64,000 nucleotides of DNA from Hahnella lacustris (GTDB lineage: Bacteria > Pseudomonadota > Gammaproteobacteria > Burkholderiales > Burkholderiaceae_A), in contig OZ239148.1 of assembly GCA_965194655.1 (NCBI GenBank), forward strand, positions 1,860,001 to 1,924,000, read 5' to 3'. This document shows positions 17,695-26,919 of this stretch, one piece after another (the first letter of the stretch is position 1; every line of letters begins with the position of its first letter). The notes beneath the pieces were generated by a model. It was not told where the DNA came from and ran no database searches. It saw only the letters and a program-made list of their open reading frames with translations. Position numbers and translations under genes: made by a program.

Positions 17695-18513
17695 GTGACT
17701 GCTCGTCACACGCAGGGCGCGGGGCGCTTTGCACCCTCCCCCAGTGGGCCCCTTCATCAGGGCTCCCTGGTCACTGCGCTCGCGAGTCATCTCGATGCGC
17801 GGTCTCGCGGCCAACAGTGGCTGGTGCGCATGGAAGACCTCGACCCTCCAAGAGAGCAGCCCGGTGCAGCCCGCCTCATTCTTCAGCAGCTGCAAGACCA
17901 CGGCTTGCAATGGAATCTCTGGCCCGGCACTGACTCGCCAGACTCCGTCACAAACGGGGTGTTGTTTCAGAGCACTCGAGACGCAGCCTACGCAGCCGCT
18001 CTGGCGGACCTGGCGAGAAGAGACCAGGTGTTTGTCTGCCGCTGCACCCGACGTCAGCTTGAGGGGCACACGCGCTACCCGGGCACCTGTCGAGAAGCGC
18101 GCCACCCAGCCACTGGCCCTCATGCCTGGCGGGTGTGCGGCACACATGGGGCGATTTCATCTGATGACTTTGTGGTGAAGCGGGCAGACGGCTTCTGGGC
18201 CTACCACCTGGCGGTGGTCGTAGATGACGCCTTCCAGGACATCACCCACATCGTGAGAGGGGACGACCTCGCAGCGGAGCTGCCTCGGCACCGTTGGCTT
18301 CAGGCTGCGCTCGGTCTGCCCGAGCCAGAGGTGCTTCACATTCCCGTCCTGCGCAATGCCCAAGGAGAGAAGCTCTCCAAGCAGACTCAGGCGCCGGCCC
18401 TCTCAGGCGGTGACCGGGTTCATGCCCAGTTGCGAGAGGCGTGGAATTACCTCGAGCAGGTCATGCCACGAGAGGTGATCGAACAGTGGGCGCGGGTATC
18501 CCGCCCCAGTTAA
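17695..18513 (+). CDS. gluQ: Glutamyl-Q tRNA(Asp) synthetase
   Basis: 272 residues from a GTG at 17695, chosen because GGAGG lies 11 bases ahead and GRFAPSPSGPLH then begins at residue 11. A GTG at 17644 inside hemL is an alternative. Class I synthetase motifs are GPLHQGS (HIGH-like) and KLSKQ (KMSKS-like). A zinc-type site VCRCTRRQL...C is near residue 115. The protein lacks an anticodon-binding domain, as expected for the enzyme that glutamylates queuosine in tRNA-Asp. It ends with a 4-base convergent overlap with rhlE. Confidence 0.92.
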   Translation: MTARHTQGAGRFAPSPSGPLHQGSLVTALASHLDARSRGQQWLVRMEDLDPPREQPGAARLILQQLQDHGLQWNLWPGTDSPDSVTNGVLFQSTRDAAYAAALADLARRDQVFVCRCTRRQLEGHTRYPGTCREARHPATGPHAWRVCGTHGAISSDDFVVKRADGFWAYHLAVVVDDAFQDITHIVRGDDLAAELPRHRWLQAALGLPEPEVLHIPVLRNAQGEKLSKQTQAPALSGGDRVHAQLREAWNYLEQVMPREVIEQWARVSRPS

Positions 18514-19832
18514 CTCGCCGAGCGGGGCTTTCCACCCAAGAGCACGGCCCCAGCGCCGGCTTTTTTCACCCCACTGGAGAGCAAAGGTGATTGGGTTGCA
18601 GTGACCGAGGCGGGCTTCGCAGCAGACACCGCCGCATCACTCGCATCCTCGTAGGGCATGAAGAAGAGCGGGTCTGCGCCAGCGGGCATGTCCATGCCCG
18701 GCAGCTTCTCGCGGGTGAGCTTCTTGCCAATGAGCTTTTCAATGTCCTGAACCAGGCGCTCATCGGTGGGGGACATGACGCTGATGGCCTGGCCCGACGC
18801 ACCAGCCCGACCGGTTCGGCCAATGCGATGCACGTAATCTTCTGCTGCATAAGGCACGTCGTAGTTGATGACGGCAGGCAGCTCTGCAATGTCTAGGCCT
18901 CGGGCGGCCACATCCGTAGCCACCAAGACCAGCACCTCGCCCTTCTTGAAGCTTTCAAGCGTGACGAGCCGCTCGTTCTGACTCTTGTCGCCGTGAATGG
19001 CATCCGCAGAAATGCCTTCCTTCTGCAGTTCGCGCGCGAGACGGCTGGCACCAATCTTGGTGTTGGTAAACACAATCACCTGCTGAAGCTTGAGACGCTT
19101 GATGAGCCGCACCACCGCAGCCCGCTTGCTCTCGGGACGATCGACCTGGTAGAGCTGCTGAGTCACGTTCTCGGCCGTGGCATTCCTGCGCGCCACCTCC
19201 ACCGTGATGGGGTTGTCCTTCAGGAAGGTCTTGGCGAGCTTGCGAATCTCTGGCGAGAACGTGGCCGAGAACAGCAGGCTCTGACGCTCGGGGGGCAACA
19301 GGTTCACGATGCGCTGTAGGTCGGGCAGAAAGCCCATATCGAGCATGCGATCGGCCTCGTCCAACACGAGCACGCTCACCTGAGAGAGGTTCACAGTCTT
19401 TTGTTGAACATGGTCGAGCAGCCGGCCGGGTGTGGCAATGAGAATCTCGACGCCAGAACGCAGGGCCATGGTCTGGGGCGTCATGTCCACCCCACCGAAC
19501 ACCACCGTGCTGCGCAGCGGTGAATGCTTCGCGTACTGCGCCACGTTCTGATAGATCTGATCAGCGAGCTCACGCGTGGGAGCCAGCATAAGGGCGCGCA
19601 CGGGATGACGAGCCGGCGACACGCTGCTGCTGGCAAAGGGCATGAGCCGGTGCAGAATAGGCAGCGTGAATGCGGCCGTCTTGCCGGTTCCGGTTTGAGC
19701 GGCACCCATGACATCCGCACCTTGCATCACGTGGGGGATGGCCTGAGCCTGAATGGGCGTTGGAGTTTCGTAGCCGGAATCCTGGACAGCGCGCAGGATG
19801 TCTGGGTGTAGACCCAGTTCTGTAAATTGCAT
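18510..19832 (-). CDS. rhlE: DEAD-box ATP-dependent RNA helicase, RhlE type
   Basis: 440 residues from the ATG at 19832 (MQFTELGLHPDIL), matching the usual RhlE N-terminus. The longer frame adds 46 unmatched residues that overlap the divergent gene. Helicase motifs in order are Q motif PTPIQAQAI, Walker A AQTGTGKT, PTRELA, TPGRLLD, DEAD, SAT, and HRIGRTGRAG. The tail is short and Ser/Ala-rich without the long basic extension of some RhlE proteins. It probably unwinds RNA during ribosome assembly or cold response. Confidence 0.94.
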   Translation of the reverse strand: MQFTELGLHPDILRAVQDSGYETPTPIQAQAIPHVMQGADVMGAAQTGTGKTAAFTLPILHRLMPFASSSVSPARHPVRALMLAPTRELADQIYQNVAQYAKHSPLRSTVVFGGVDMTPQTMALRSGVEILIATPGRLLDHVQQKTVNLSQVSVLVLDEADRMLDMGFLPDLQRIVNLLPPERQSLLFSATFSPEIRKLAKTFLKDNPITVEVARRNATAENVTQQLYQVDRPESKRAAVVRLIKRLKLQQVIVFTNTKIGASRLARELQKEGISADAIHGDKSQNERLVTLESFKKGEVLVLVATDVAARGLDIAELPAVINYDVPYAAEDYVHRIGRTGRAGASGQAISVMSPTDERLVQDIEKLIGKKLTREKLPGMDMPAGADPLFFMPYEDASDAAVSAAKPASVTATQSPLLSSGVKKAGAGAVLLGGKPRSAS

Positions 19833-19854
19833 CTGCCCATTATCCACGAAGACC

Positions 19855-20718
19855 ATGCCTCCTGCCTTGCGTTCTGCTTTCCCCGCCTTATTTGTGCTGA
19901 TCTGGAGCACGGGCTTCATCATTGCGCGGTACGGCATGCCCCATGCCGAGCCCATGACCTTTCTGCTCATGCGCTTTGCGCTGGTTTTGGCTGTTCTGTT
20001 GCCGATTGCATGGCTCTGGAAGGCGCCCTGGCCCCGAAAGGACGAGGCCTGGCGGATTGCACTCGCTGGTCTGCTGCTTCAGGCGGGCTACCTGGGAGGC
20101 GTCTGGGCAGCCGTGCGAGAGGGCATGGGCGCCGGCCTGGTGGCCCTCATTGTGGGGCTTCAGCCGATTCTCACGGCTGTACTGGTGACGCTGGCCAAGG
20201 AGCCGATCCATCGCAATCAGTGGGCAGGCCTTTTGCTGGGCCTCACGGGCGTCGGCCTGGTGGTCTGGACCAAGCTAAGCCTGGTGGGCTTGAGCCTCGT
20301 GAGCCTTGGGTTCGCCGGTATTGGGCTGGCCAGCATCACCGCTGGAACCCTCTACCAGAAACGTGCCTGCCCCAGCTTTGACCTGCGAACCGGCGGCATC
20401 ATCCAGTACGCCGCGTCTGCGGCGCTCTGCCTGCCTCTGGCGCTCGCCTTTGAAACGGGTGAGGTGACCTGGGCACCCGAACTCATCGGCGCGCTCATCT
20501 GGAGCGTGCTGGCGCTCTCGATCGGGGCCATCTCCCTGCTCTTCATCATGATTCGAGAGGGAGCCGCCACGCAGGTGACGAGCCTGCTCTATCTCACGCC
20601 CCCCACCACAGCCATCATGGCCTGGGTGTTGTTTGATGAACCCATCACAAGCCTCACGGTCATAGGTACACTCGCTACGGTGACTGGCGTGTGGCTGGTG
20701 GTTCGGCCCCAACGCTAG
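19855..20718 (+). CDS. EamA/DMT-superfamily transporter
   Basis: 287 residues from the ATG at 19855 (MPPALRSAFPALF). Ten hydrophobic segments fall into two EamA repeats: LIWSTGFIIARYGMPHAEPMTFLLMRF opens the first, and LLYLTPPTTAIMAWVLFDEPI closes the second. Members export metabolites or amino acids, and the substrate here is unknown. The start is only 22 bases from the divergent rhlE start, so their promoters must overlap. Confidence 0.9.
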   Translation: MPPALRSAFPALFVLIWSTGFIIARYGMPHAEPMTFLLMRFALVLAVLLPIAWLWKAPWPRKDEAWRIALAGLLLQAGYLGGVWAAVREGMGAGLVALIVGLQPILTAVLVTLAKEPIHRNQWAGLLLGLTGVGLVVWTKLSLVGLSLVSLGFAGIGLASITAGTLYQKRACPSFDLRTGGIIQYAASAALCLPLALAFETGEVTWAPELIGALIWSVLALSIGAISLLFIMIREGAATQVTSLLYLTPPTTAIMAWVLFDEPITSLTVIGTLATVTGVWLVVRPQR

Positions 20719-20755
20719 CGCCGCTTTCCCTCTCAACACCTCAAAAGGACACACC

Positions 20756-21205
20756 ATGACGTTTATTGCACGCATGATCTCCGTCGGCCTGCTGGCCGCA
20801 CTCCCCGTCGCTGCATCGGCTGTGAGCTTCGCCAAGCCCGAGCAGGCCATCAAGTACCGTCAGTCCACCTTCTCGGTCATGGCCACGCACTTCTCCGACA
20901 TCGGCGCCATGGTCAAAGGCGACAAGCCCTTCGACGCGAAAGCGGCCGCAGCCAATGCAGATGTCGTCGCCACCCTCAGCGCCCTGCCCTGGGCTGGCTT
21001 TGGTCCTGGCACCGAAGGTGGCAAGGCCAAGCCCGCCATCTGGAAGGAAATGGACAAGGTTCAAGCCGGTGCTGCCGATCTTCAGAAAGCCGCTGCAAAC
21101 CTGAAGACCGCCGCGGCCTCGGGCAACCTCGACAACATCAAGAAGGCCTTTGGCGCCACTGCGCAGACCTGCAAGGCCTGCCACGACAGCTACAAAGACA
21201 AGTAA
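20756..21205 (+). CDS. Cytochrome c' (class II c-type cytochrome)
   Basis: 149 residues. A Sec signal peptide (MTFIARMISVGLLAALPVAASA) is followed by a four-helix-bundle domain with the single haem site CKACH (C139, C142, H143) at the extreme C-terminus, typical of cytochrome c'. It is periplasmic and in relatives binds NO or handles electron transfer. A good ribosome site (AAGGAC) precedes the ATG. It lies 38 bases after the transporter gene and may share its transcript. Confidence 0.93.
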   Translation: MTFIARMISVGLLAALPVAASAVSFAKPEQAIKYRQSTFSVMATHFSDIGAMVKGDKPFDAKAAAANADVVATLSALPWAGFGPGTEGGKAKPAIWKEMDKVQAGAADLQKAAANLKTAAASGNLDNIKKAFGATAQTCKACHDSYKDK

Positions 21206-21223
21206 GCCGAAGCAGCTCTGGGT

Positions 21224-21814
21224 CTAGGCGCCAAGCAGTTGGCTGAGCGCCAGGCCCAGAATCACCAGCACCACCAAGCCCCAGCCCAGTCGGTCCACCC
21301 ACTGGGCCAGCAAGGCCTCCATGGGGGCCCCGCCCCATTTCATCAAGCCTGCCACCAGAAAAAACCGGCCGCCTCGGCCCACAATCGAGGCCAGCACGAA
21401 GGGCAGCAAGGGCATGGCGGCCACGCCACCCGCAATGGTGAAGACCTTATAAGGAATGGGTGAGAAGCCTGCAATCAGAACCGCCCAGAAACCATAGGCA
21501 TCAAACCACTGCCTCGCGGTCTCAAAGGCACCCGCGTAGTGGCTCTGCATAAGCCAAGGCTCAATCGCCTGGAAGGCCATGAGGCCAATGAAGTAGCCAA
21601 AGAGTCCTCCCAGCACCGAGGTGACGGTGGTGAGGGTGGCGAACCACCAGGCCCGCTTGGGCTGCGCGAGGCTCATGGGGGCGAGCATCACATCCGGCGG
21701 AATGGGGAAGAAGGAGGACTCCGCAAAACTCAGCACGCCCAGCACCCATGCCGCACGCCGGTGTCGAGACCAGGTCATCACCCGCAGATACAGCCCGGAG
21801 AAAAGAGTCTTCAT
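21224..21814 (-). CDS. DedA/YqaA-type (SNARE-associated) membrane protein
   Basis: 196 residues from the ATG at 21814 (MKTLFSGLYLRVM). The upstream frame belongs to the divergent azlC side and is ignored. The conserved SFAESSFFPIPPDVMLAPMSL and GFSPIPYKVFTIAGG segments identify the YqaA branch of the DedA superfamily, inner-membrane proteins linked to envelope lipid handling and possibly lipid flipping. The final helices (LVVLVILGLALSQLL) are hydrophobic. Function in this organism is unknown. Confidence 0.9.
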   Translation of the reverse strand: MKTLFSGLYLRVMTWSRHRRAAWVLGVLSFAESSFFPIPPDVMLAPMSLAQPKRAWWFATLTTVTSVLGGLFGYFIGLMAFQAIEPWLMQSHYAGAFETARQWFDAYGFWAVLIAGFSPIPYKVFTIAGGVAAMPLLPFVLASIVGRGGRFFLVAGLMKWGGAPMEALLAQWVDRLGWGLVVLVILGLALSQLLGA

Positions 21815-21839
21815 GGTGGGGGGATCATACAATCGCAAG

Positions 21840-22589
21840 ATGACTGAAGCCGTGACCGGGGTGCGCTGGCACTTCACATCGAAGCAAGAAGCACTGCGTC
21901 GCGGACTCAGAGACGGCTTTGGGGTGCCTGCTGCAGTGCTCTTTGCAGGCATGATGGGCTTTGGTGCGCTGGGGCACAGCATTGGCCTCTCCATGGCCCT
22001 CACCGGCAGCACCACCATCTTCATGTTCGCCCTTCCTGGGCAGATTGTGTTTGCGGAGATGATGGCGCTGGGCGCTTCGGCCTGGCTGGCCGGGCTGGCG
22101 GCCATGATCACGGCCGCTCGATTTCTGCCCATGACCCTCACGGTTTTGCCTCAGATTCCCGCAGAGCACCAGAGTCGCTTCCGATATCTCACCGTGCATA
22201 TGTTGGCGCTCACGAGCTGGGCCGTGGCGATGCGCGACTTTCCGAAGATCGAGCCGCAGTATCGGCAGGCCTACCTGATTGGCATGTCCGCAGCTTGCTA
22301 TGGCTGCGCCATCCCTGGGACATTCATCGGCTACCTGCTTGCAGGCCAGGTGCCCCTTCCCCTCACACTGGCGCTGCTCTTTGTGAATCCGCTTTTCTTT
22401 TTTCTCACGTTTTTTGAAGTGAAGCCTGTGGCCAATCGCATGGCGCTATTCCTTGGTGCGACCGTGGGGGTGAGTGTGTATTTGATCTCGCCCGACTACA
22501 GCATCCTGGCGGCGGGTCTGGTAGGCGGAAGCCTCGCCTATGGCCTCAACCGTGCACGTGAACATCGTGCTCAAGGGGGTCGCGCATGA
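21840..22589 (+). CDS. azlC: AzlC-family branched-chain amino acid exporter, large subunit
   Basis: 249 residues from the ATG at 21840 (MTEAVTGVRWHF). Family features are ALRRGLRDGFGVPAAVLFAGMMGFGAL at the first helix and PGQIVFAEMMALG near 80. AzlC with the small AzlD forms an exporter of branched-chain amino acids or analogues. The stop codon overlaps the azlD start as ATGA, so the two are translated together. The start is 25 bases from the divergent DedA start. Confidence 0.9.
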   Translation: MTEAVTGVRWHFTSKQEALRRGLRDGFGVPAAVLFAGMMGFGALGHSIGLSMALTGSTTIFMFALPGQIVFAEMMALGASAWLAGLAAMITAARFLPMTLTVLPQIPAEHQSRFRYLTVHMLALTSWAVAMRDFPKIEPQYRQAYLIGMSAACYGCAIPGTFIGYLLAGQVPLPLTLALLFVNPLFFFLTFFEVKPVANRMALFLGATVGVSVYLISPDYSILAAGLVGGSLAYGLNRAREHRAQGGRA

Positions 22590-22921
22590 GCGCCGACGAG
22601 GCTCTGCTGGGCCTTACTCTGGCGGCCTTGGGCACCTATTTCTGGCGCTCTTTGGGCGTGTCCCTCTCCGGCCGAATCAACACAGACAGCGAGATCTTTC
22701 GATGGATGAGTTGTGTGGCCTACGCCATGCTCGCAGGGCTGGTCGCCCGAATCATGCTCATGCCTGTCGGGTTGCTCGAAGAGGCATCGCTTGCCACTCG
22801 GGTCTGTGCGGTGAGTCTCGCGGCAGGGGTTATGCTCTGGAGGCATCCACGGTTCGGTGGCCTGGTGCCTGCACTGGTGCTGGGCTGTGTCTTTGTTGGA
22901 GGAGTAAGCGCCCTTGGCTGA
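22586..22921 (+). CDS. azlD: AzlD-family exporter small subunit
   Basis: 111 residues, mostly membrane helices, with the typical LAALGTYFWRSLGVSLSGRI opening and VAYAMLAGLVARIMLMP middle. It is the obligatory small partner of AzlC. It begins within the azlC stop (ATGA) and its own end overlaps the following perM-like start by 8 bases, so azlC-azlD-perM form one translationally linked operon. Confidence 0.9.
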   Translation: MSADEALLGLTLAALGTYFWRSLGVSLSGRINTDSEIFRWMSCVAYAMLAGLVARIMLMPVGLLEEASLATRVCAVSLAAGVMLWRHPRFGGLVPALVLGCVFVGGVSALG

Positions 22922-23948
22922 TGTCCTAACCCCCTTTGCTGCCGCTCTCTTGCTGGCCTATCTGCTCGAACCCATTGCACGCCAAGTGCAACGCTGGGGC
23001 CTGCCGCGAGCGCTGGCCAGTGTGGTGGCCATTCTCGTGGGATTGCTGCTGTGTGTGGGCCTGGTGGCCATCGTCATTCCTGTCCTACAGAACGAGCTCG
23101 GCCAGCTTCAAGCACGGCTCCCTGGCGTGATTGCCGACGCCTATGCCCGCATCTATCCCGTCTTGGTCGAGCATCCCCTCTGGGCTCAGCTGGGCATCTC
23201 ATTGGACGACACCGAGACGCTACGCGCCAGGTTGGTGGAATGGCTGGGAGGGCAGTCGGCCCAGATCTCGAAGACCGCCGTCAGCACCCTTCAGACTGGA
23301 CTCGGCGTGGTGGTGAGCATCATCGGATGGCTGGTGCTGGTGCCCGTGGTGCTCTTCTTTCTGCTCAAGGACTGGGCCCGCATGCTCGGCGAGACCTTAT
23401 GGCTCATTCCAAAGCGTCATCGGGAAAGCACCCGCGAGATCGCACGCGACATTCATGTGACCCTGCAGGGCTATCTGCATGGCCAGCTTCGTGTGGTCCT
23501 GGCCATGTCCATCTTCTACAGCATCGCCTTGCTCATCGCAGGCCTGAGCAGCTGGCTCTCAATTGGCATTCTCTCGGGTCTGGCGGTATTTGTTCCCTAT
23601 GTGGGATTTGTGCTGTCTACTCTACTGGCACTGGTGGCGGCCATGCTCGAGCTCGGACCCCTCACGGGGCTCATCGCCGTGGCCATCATCTATGCCGCAG
23701 GTCAGCTGTTAGAGGGCTTTGTGCTCACGCCCAAGCTGGTGGGAGACCGCATCGGTCTGCACCCACTCGCGGTGATCTTCGCCCTGATGCTCTTTGGCAG
23801 CCTCTTTGGCTTTCTGGGCGTGCTTCTGGCCCTGCCACTCGCAGCTGTGCTGGTGGTGCTGGGTCGTCGAGCTATTCGCCATCTGCATCAGCGCGATGCG
23901 AGCCTGCCCCCACCTTCACACCCTCCAGTGGAGCCGCCGGCACATTGA
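22914..23948 (+). CDS. PerM/AI-2E-family transporter
   Basis: 344 residues from a TTG at 22914, supported by a strong GGAGGAG about 9 bases upstream. AI-2E family features are FAAALLLAYLLEPI near the start, VPVVLFFLLKDW near 140, and PYVGFVLSTLLALVAAMLELG near 225 with EGFVLTPKLVGDRIGLHPLAVIFAL near 265. The N-terminus starts within what is usually the second half of the first membrane region, so it is somewhat short. Substrate is unknown. The 3' end overlaps the convergent MscS gene by 77 bases. Confidence 0.9.
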   Translation: MADVLTPFAAALLLAYLLEPIARQVQRWGLPRALASVVAILVGLLLCVGLVAIVIPVLQNELGQLQARLPGVIADAYARIYPVLVEHPLWAQLGISLDDTETLRARLVEWLGGQSAQISKTAVSTLQTGLGVVVSIIGWLVLVPVVLFFLLKDWARMLGETLWLIPKRHRESTREIARDIHVTLQGYLHGQLRVVLAMSIFYSIALLIAGLSSWLSIGILSGLAVFVPYVGFVLSTLLALVAAMLELGPLTGLIAVAIIYAAGQLLEGFVLTPKLVGDRIGLHPLAVIFALMLFGSLFGFLGVLLALPLAAVLVVLGRRAIRHLHQRDASLPPPSHPPVEPPAH

Positions 23949-24804
23949 CCACCGTTCGATGGGGGAAAGGAATCTCAATGCCCTTTGCATCGAATGCCAG
24001 CTTGAGGGTCTTTAAGAACTCTCGGCGCACGAGCCACTGCTCACCAGCCACCACCTTGATGCGGCACTTGATCATGATGGATGAATCGGCCCACTGGTCC
24101 ACCCCTGCAATCTCCAGCCCATCCAGAATGCGCGCGGAGAGATCTGCTCTGGCGCGCAGGCTCTCGGCGGCTGCCCTCATCACGGCATACACGCCTTCAA
24201 TGTCCTCTTTATAGGCGATACCAATGTCGGCCACGGCATACGCAAACACACGGCTGCGATTGGTGACGGTGGTGATGGCCCCGTTCGGCACAAAGTGCAC
24301 CGCGCCCTCGTAGTCACGGAGCTGCACGTAGCGTAGCGTGACGTCTTCGACGGTGCCCGTGAGGCCCGCTATCTGCACCACATCGCCCTGTCGAATCTGG
24401 TTTTCGATCAGCATCACAAAGCCTGTGAAGTAGTCTTTCACCAGGCTCTGGGCCCCAAAGCCCACCGCAATGCCCGCCACACCGGCCGTGGCGAGAATCG
24501 GGGCAATCGAGATGCCCACCTCGGAGAGCACCAGCATGATGGTGACCACGCCCAGGACCACCGAGAGGATGTAGCGAAAGACCCGCAGCAGGGTCTCAAT
24601 GCGGCGCTTGTCTTCGTCACGTTCAGCCTTGGCCTGGAGCTGATCTCCAAAGACACGCAGAATCCTGCGCATCGCGCGCAGCGCAATCCACGCCAGCAGC
24701 AGGATGAGCAGCACATTGGAGATGGCGATGAGCGCGTCGGCCCAGGGCGGGAGGGTACCGACGCCGAGTTGACGAAGCAGTTCGTGAAGGGTCTGTTTCA
24801 GCAT
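23872..24804 (-). CDS. Small-conductance mechanosensitive channel (MscS family)
   Basis: 310 residues. Membrane helices at about 20-42 and 80-105 are followed by the pore helix AGVAGIAVGFGAQSLVKDYFTGF and the beta-domain signature IENQIRQGDVVQIAGLTGTVEDVTLRYVQLRDYEG. The C-terminal alpha-beta domain follows. It opens on membrane tension to protect against hypo-osmotic shock. The tail of about 15 residues overlaps the convergent perM coding end. Confidence 0.93.
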   Translation of the reverse strand: MLKQTLHELLRQLGVGTLPPWADALIAISNVLLILLLAWIALRAMRRILRVFGDQLQAKAERDEDKRRIETLLRVFRYILSVVLGVVTIMLVLSEVGISIAPILATAGVAGIAVGFGAQSLVKDYFTGFVMLIENQIRQGDVVQIAGLTGTVEDVTLRYVQLRDYEGAVHFVPNGAITTVTNRSRVFAYAVADIGIAYKEDIEGVYAVMRAAAESLRARADLSARILDGLEIAGVDQWADSSIMIKCRIKVVAGEQWLVRREFLKTLKLAFDAKGIEIPFPHRTVVNVPAAPLEGVKVGAGSHRADADGE

Positions 24805-24834
24805 GGCTTCATTTTACGAGGCATTATTTGCGGC

Positions 24835-25443
24835 ATGACTGAAATCCTGACTCCTCCCATACAAGTCTGCATCTTCTGCGGCTCCAAACTCGGCAATCGG
24901 CATCAGTGGGCGGCTGTAGCCGCCGATGTGGGTGCGTTCATCGCCCAACAGGGCTGGGGGTTGGTCTTCGGAGCAGGGCGTTGGGGATTGATGGGCACCG
25001 CGGCCCAAGCGGCCATTGAAGAGGGCGGGCATGTGGTGGGGATCATCCCGCGCTACCTCATGGAGACAGAGCCCGTGCTGCATGGACTCGCCGACCTGCA
25101 GGTGGTCGAGACCATGATTGAGCGCAAGATCCGCATGATGGAGCAGAGCGAGGCCTTTCTCATCCTGCCCGGAGGCATTGGGACTCTGGAGGAACTCTTC
25201 GAGGTCTGGACGGGTGGTCAGACGCGTGCACACAATAAGCCAATCGTGCTGGCCAACTTAGACGGCTACTACGACGGACTACTGGCCTTCATGGCACAGG
25301 TCTGTGAAGCGGGCTTTCTGCATCCAGGCAGCATGGATCGCATTCTGGTGGCGCGAGACTTTAAATCGGTTTGTGATCTACTGGAGCACCATCTGGGCCC
25401 ACAGACTGCAGATGCTGAAGGTGCTCCACATCAGCCCAGCTGA
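24835..25443 (+). CDS. LOG-family protein (nucleotide 5'-monophosphate phosphoribohydrolase-like)
   Basis: 202 residues from the ATG at 24835 (MTEILTPPIQVC). The lysine-decarboxylase-like fold is shown by VCIFCGSKLGN, VFGAGRWGLMGTAAQAA and the catalytic loop LPGGIGTLEELFEVWT. Relatives release the base from cytokinin riboside or AMP/IMP/GMP monophosphates. A 22-residue upstream in-frame extension overlaps the divergent MscS gene and is not used. The 3' end overlaps the convergent phosphatase gene by 83 bases. Confidence 0.9.
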   Translation: MTEILTPPIQVCIFCGSKLGNRHQWAAVAADVGAFIAQQGWGLVFGAGRWGLMGTAAQAAIEEGGHVVGIIPRYLMETEPVLHGLADLQVVETMIERKIRMMEQSEAFLILPGGIGTLEELFEVWTGGQTRAHNKPIVLANLDGYYDGLLAFMAQVCEAGFLHPGSMDRILVARDFKSVCDLLEHHLGPQTADAEGAPHQPS

Positions 25444-26062
25444 GCAGGCAAAGGCCTTCCTCCGAGCGATGGGCCAAGCGGTTGAGGCCCCCATTGGGAA
25501 TGCCCCAGGCCCGGGCCTCAGACAGGCTGATCCTCTGGGCCATTCGATAGACCATATCCAGCACACCCCCATGCGTGAAGGCCACCACGGTGGACTGCGG
25601 TGATGCCAGCATCAGCAGGGCCTGCAGGGCCTGCTCGACCCGACCATAAAACGACCTGAGGCTCTCCCCGCCCTCAGGTGTGTAGTCTGGATCGCGTCGC
25701 GCCCAGGCATGCGCGGCCTCGAGGTTGTGCGCTCTCATGGACTCAAAAGACTGCCCTTGAAGCACGCCAAAGTGTCGCTCCGCGAGCGTATCGAGCGTCT
25801 GAACGGTGAGGCCAAGATGCTGAGCAATGGGCTGCGCCGTATGTAAGGCGCGCTGCAGGGGACTGCTGACCACGGCATGAATCGGATGGGACGCAGGCCC
25901 CTGAGTGCAAGCACGTGCCAGCGCATCTCGCACGGCCTGAGCCTGCGCACGCCCGAGTTCGTTGAGGGGAATGTCCAGGTGCCCCTGAATGCGCTTCTCC
26001 ACATTCCAGGCCGTCTCGCCATGACGAATGAGAATCAGGGTGGGGATCTCGGTTGTGGTCAT
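25361..26062 (-). CDS. Histidine phosphatase (phosphoglycerate mutase-like)
   Basis: 233 residues with LILIRHGETAWNVEKRIQGHLDIPLN carrying the phospho-accepting His, SSPLQRALHTAQPIA, and the second catalytic His in VVAFTHGGVLDMVYR. It belongs to the cofactor-independent small phosphatase branch (GpmB/CobC-like); the true substrate is not clear. It starts in a 4-base ATGA overlap with the preceding EamA gene and ends inside the convergent LOG gene. Confidence 0.88.
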   Translation of the reverse strand: MTTTEIPTLILIRHGETAWNVEKRIQGHLDIPLNELGRAQAQAVRDALARACTQGPASHPIHAVVSSPLQRALHTAQPIAQHLGLTVQTLDTLAERHFGVLQGQSFESMRAHNLEAAHAWARRDPDYTPEGGESLRSFYGRVEQALQALLMLASPQSTVVAFTHGGVLDMVYRMAQRISLSEARAWGIPNGGLNRLAHRSEEGLCLLSWADVEHLQHLQSVGPDGAPVDHKPI

Positions 26063-26919
26063 TTTTTGAGCACCAGTACGCTGGCGGAGAGCACCAGCCC
26101 AAAGCCCATGAGCATACCGAGGGTCAGAGGCTCGCCCAGAAAAATCACGCCCCAGAGCACTCCGAAGGCCGGAATGAGGAAGGTCACACTCGTCGCACGA
26201 ATCGGCCCCAGGTCACGAATGAGTCGAAAGAAAATGAGGTATGCCAGTGAGGTGGACGCCAAGGCCAAGGCGGTGACCGCCAGCCATGAGGCTGGGGTGG
26301 GCTGCGCCGTGGGCACCTGCCAGAGTCCGAACGGCAAGAGCCAGCAGGTCGCGAAAAAAAGGCTGTGTAGGGCATTGGCGTAGCCCGTCGCCTGAGAAAG
26401 CAGCCGCTTGGTGAGAATGCCGGCAATGGCATAGCAGAGCGTGGCACCCATACAGGCCAGCACGCCCAAGAGCACCGCGGGGCTGAGATCCAGTGGGCCA
26501 AGCTGCACCATGAGCGAGACACCCGTGGCCGCGAGGGCCACGCCAATCACCAGCGCAGGACGCAGCGGTTCATGAAGGAACTTGATGGCCAGCAGCCCGC
26601 CCCAGAGAGGCACAAGGGCGTTGAGAATGGCCATATAGCCTGCGGGCAGCACCAGAGCAGCCAGGCCATAGAGCGCGAAGGGCAGGGCTGAATTGAGCAG
26701 GCCAATGAGCGCGTAGACCCTCCAGCCCACCCCGCCCTTCTGACCAGACTGCGACTTGGCCCAGGGCCACAGGCGAGCAAGCAGCCAGAGCGCAAGCCAG
26801 GCGAGGCCCACCCGAAGCTCGGCGGAAAGTGCCGCTCCGAACTCCGGCGCCGCGATACGCAGGAATAAAAAAGAGGCGCCCCAGAGCGCCCCCAGCAGGA
26901 CAAAAATAAAGAAATTCAA
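26059..26919 (-). CDS. EamA/DMT-superfamily transporter (second copy)
   Basis: 286 residues and about ten membrane helices in two EamA repeats, beginning LGALWGASFLFLRIAAPEFG and with the second-repeat end VTFLIPAFGVLWGVIFLGEPLTLG. It is not closely similar to the transporter at 19.9 kb. Substrate is unknown. Both ends overlap neighbours by four bases (ATGA), placing it in the tightly coupled rodZ-like/EamA/phosphatase operon. Confidence 0.9.
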   Translation of the reverse strand: MNFFIFVLLGALWGASFLFLRIAAPEFGAALSAELRVGLAWLALWLLARLWPWAKSQSGQKGGVGWRVYALIGLLNSALPFALYGLAALVLPAGYMAILNALVPLWGGLLAIKFLHEPLRPALVIGVALAATGVSLMVQLGPLDLSPAVLLGVLACMGATLCYAIAGILTKRLLSQATGYANALHSLFFATCWLLPFGLWQVPTAQPTPASWLAVTALALASTSLAYLIFFRLIRDLGPIRATSVTFLIPAFGVLWGVIFLGEPLTLGMLMGFGLVLSASVLVLKK

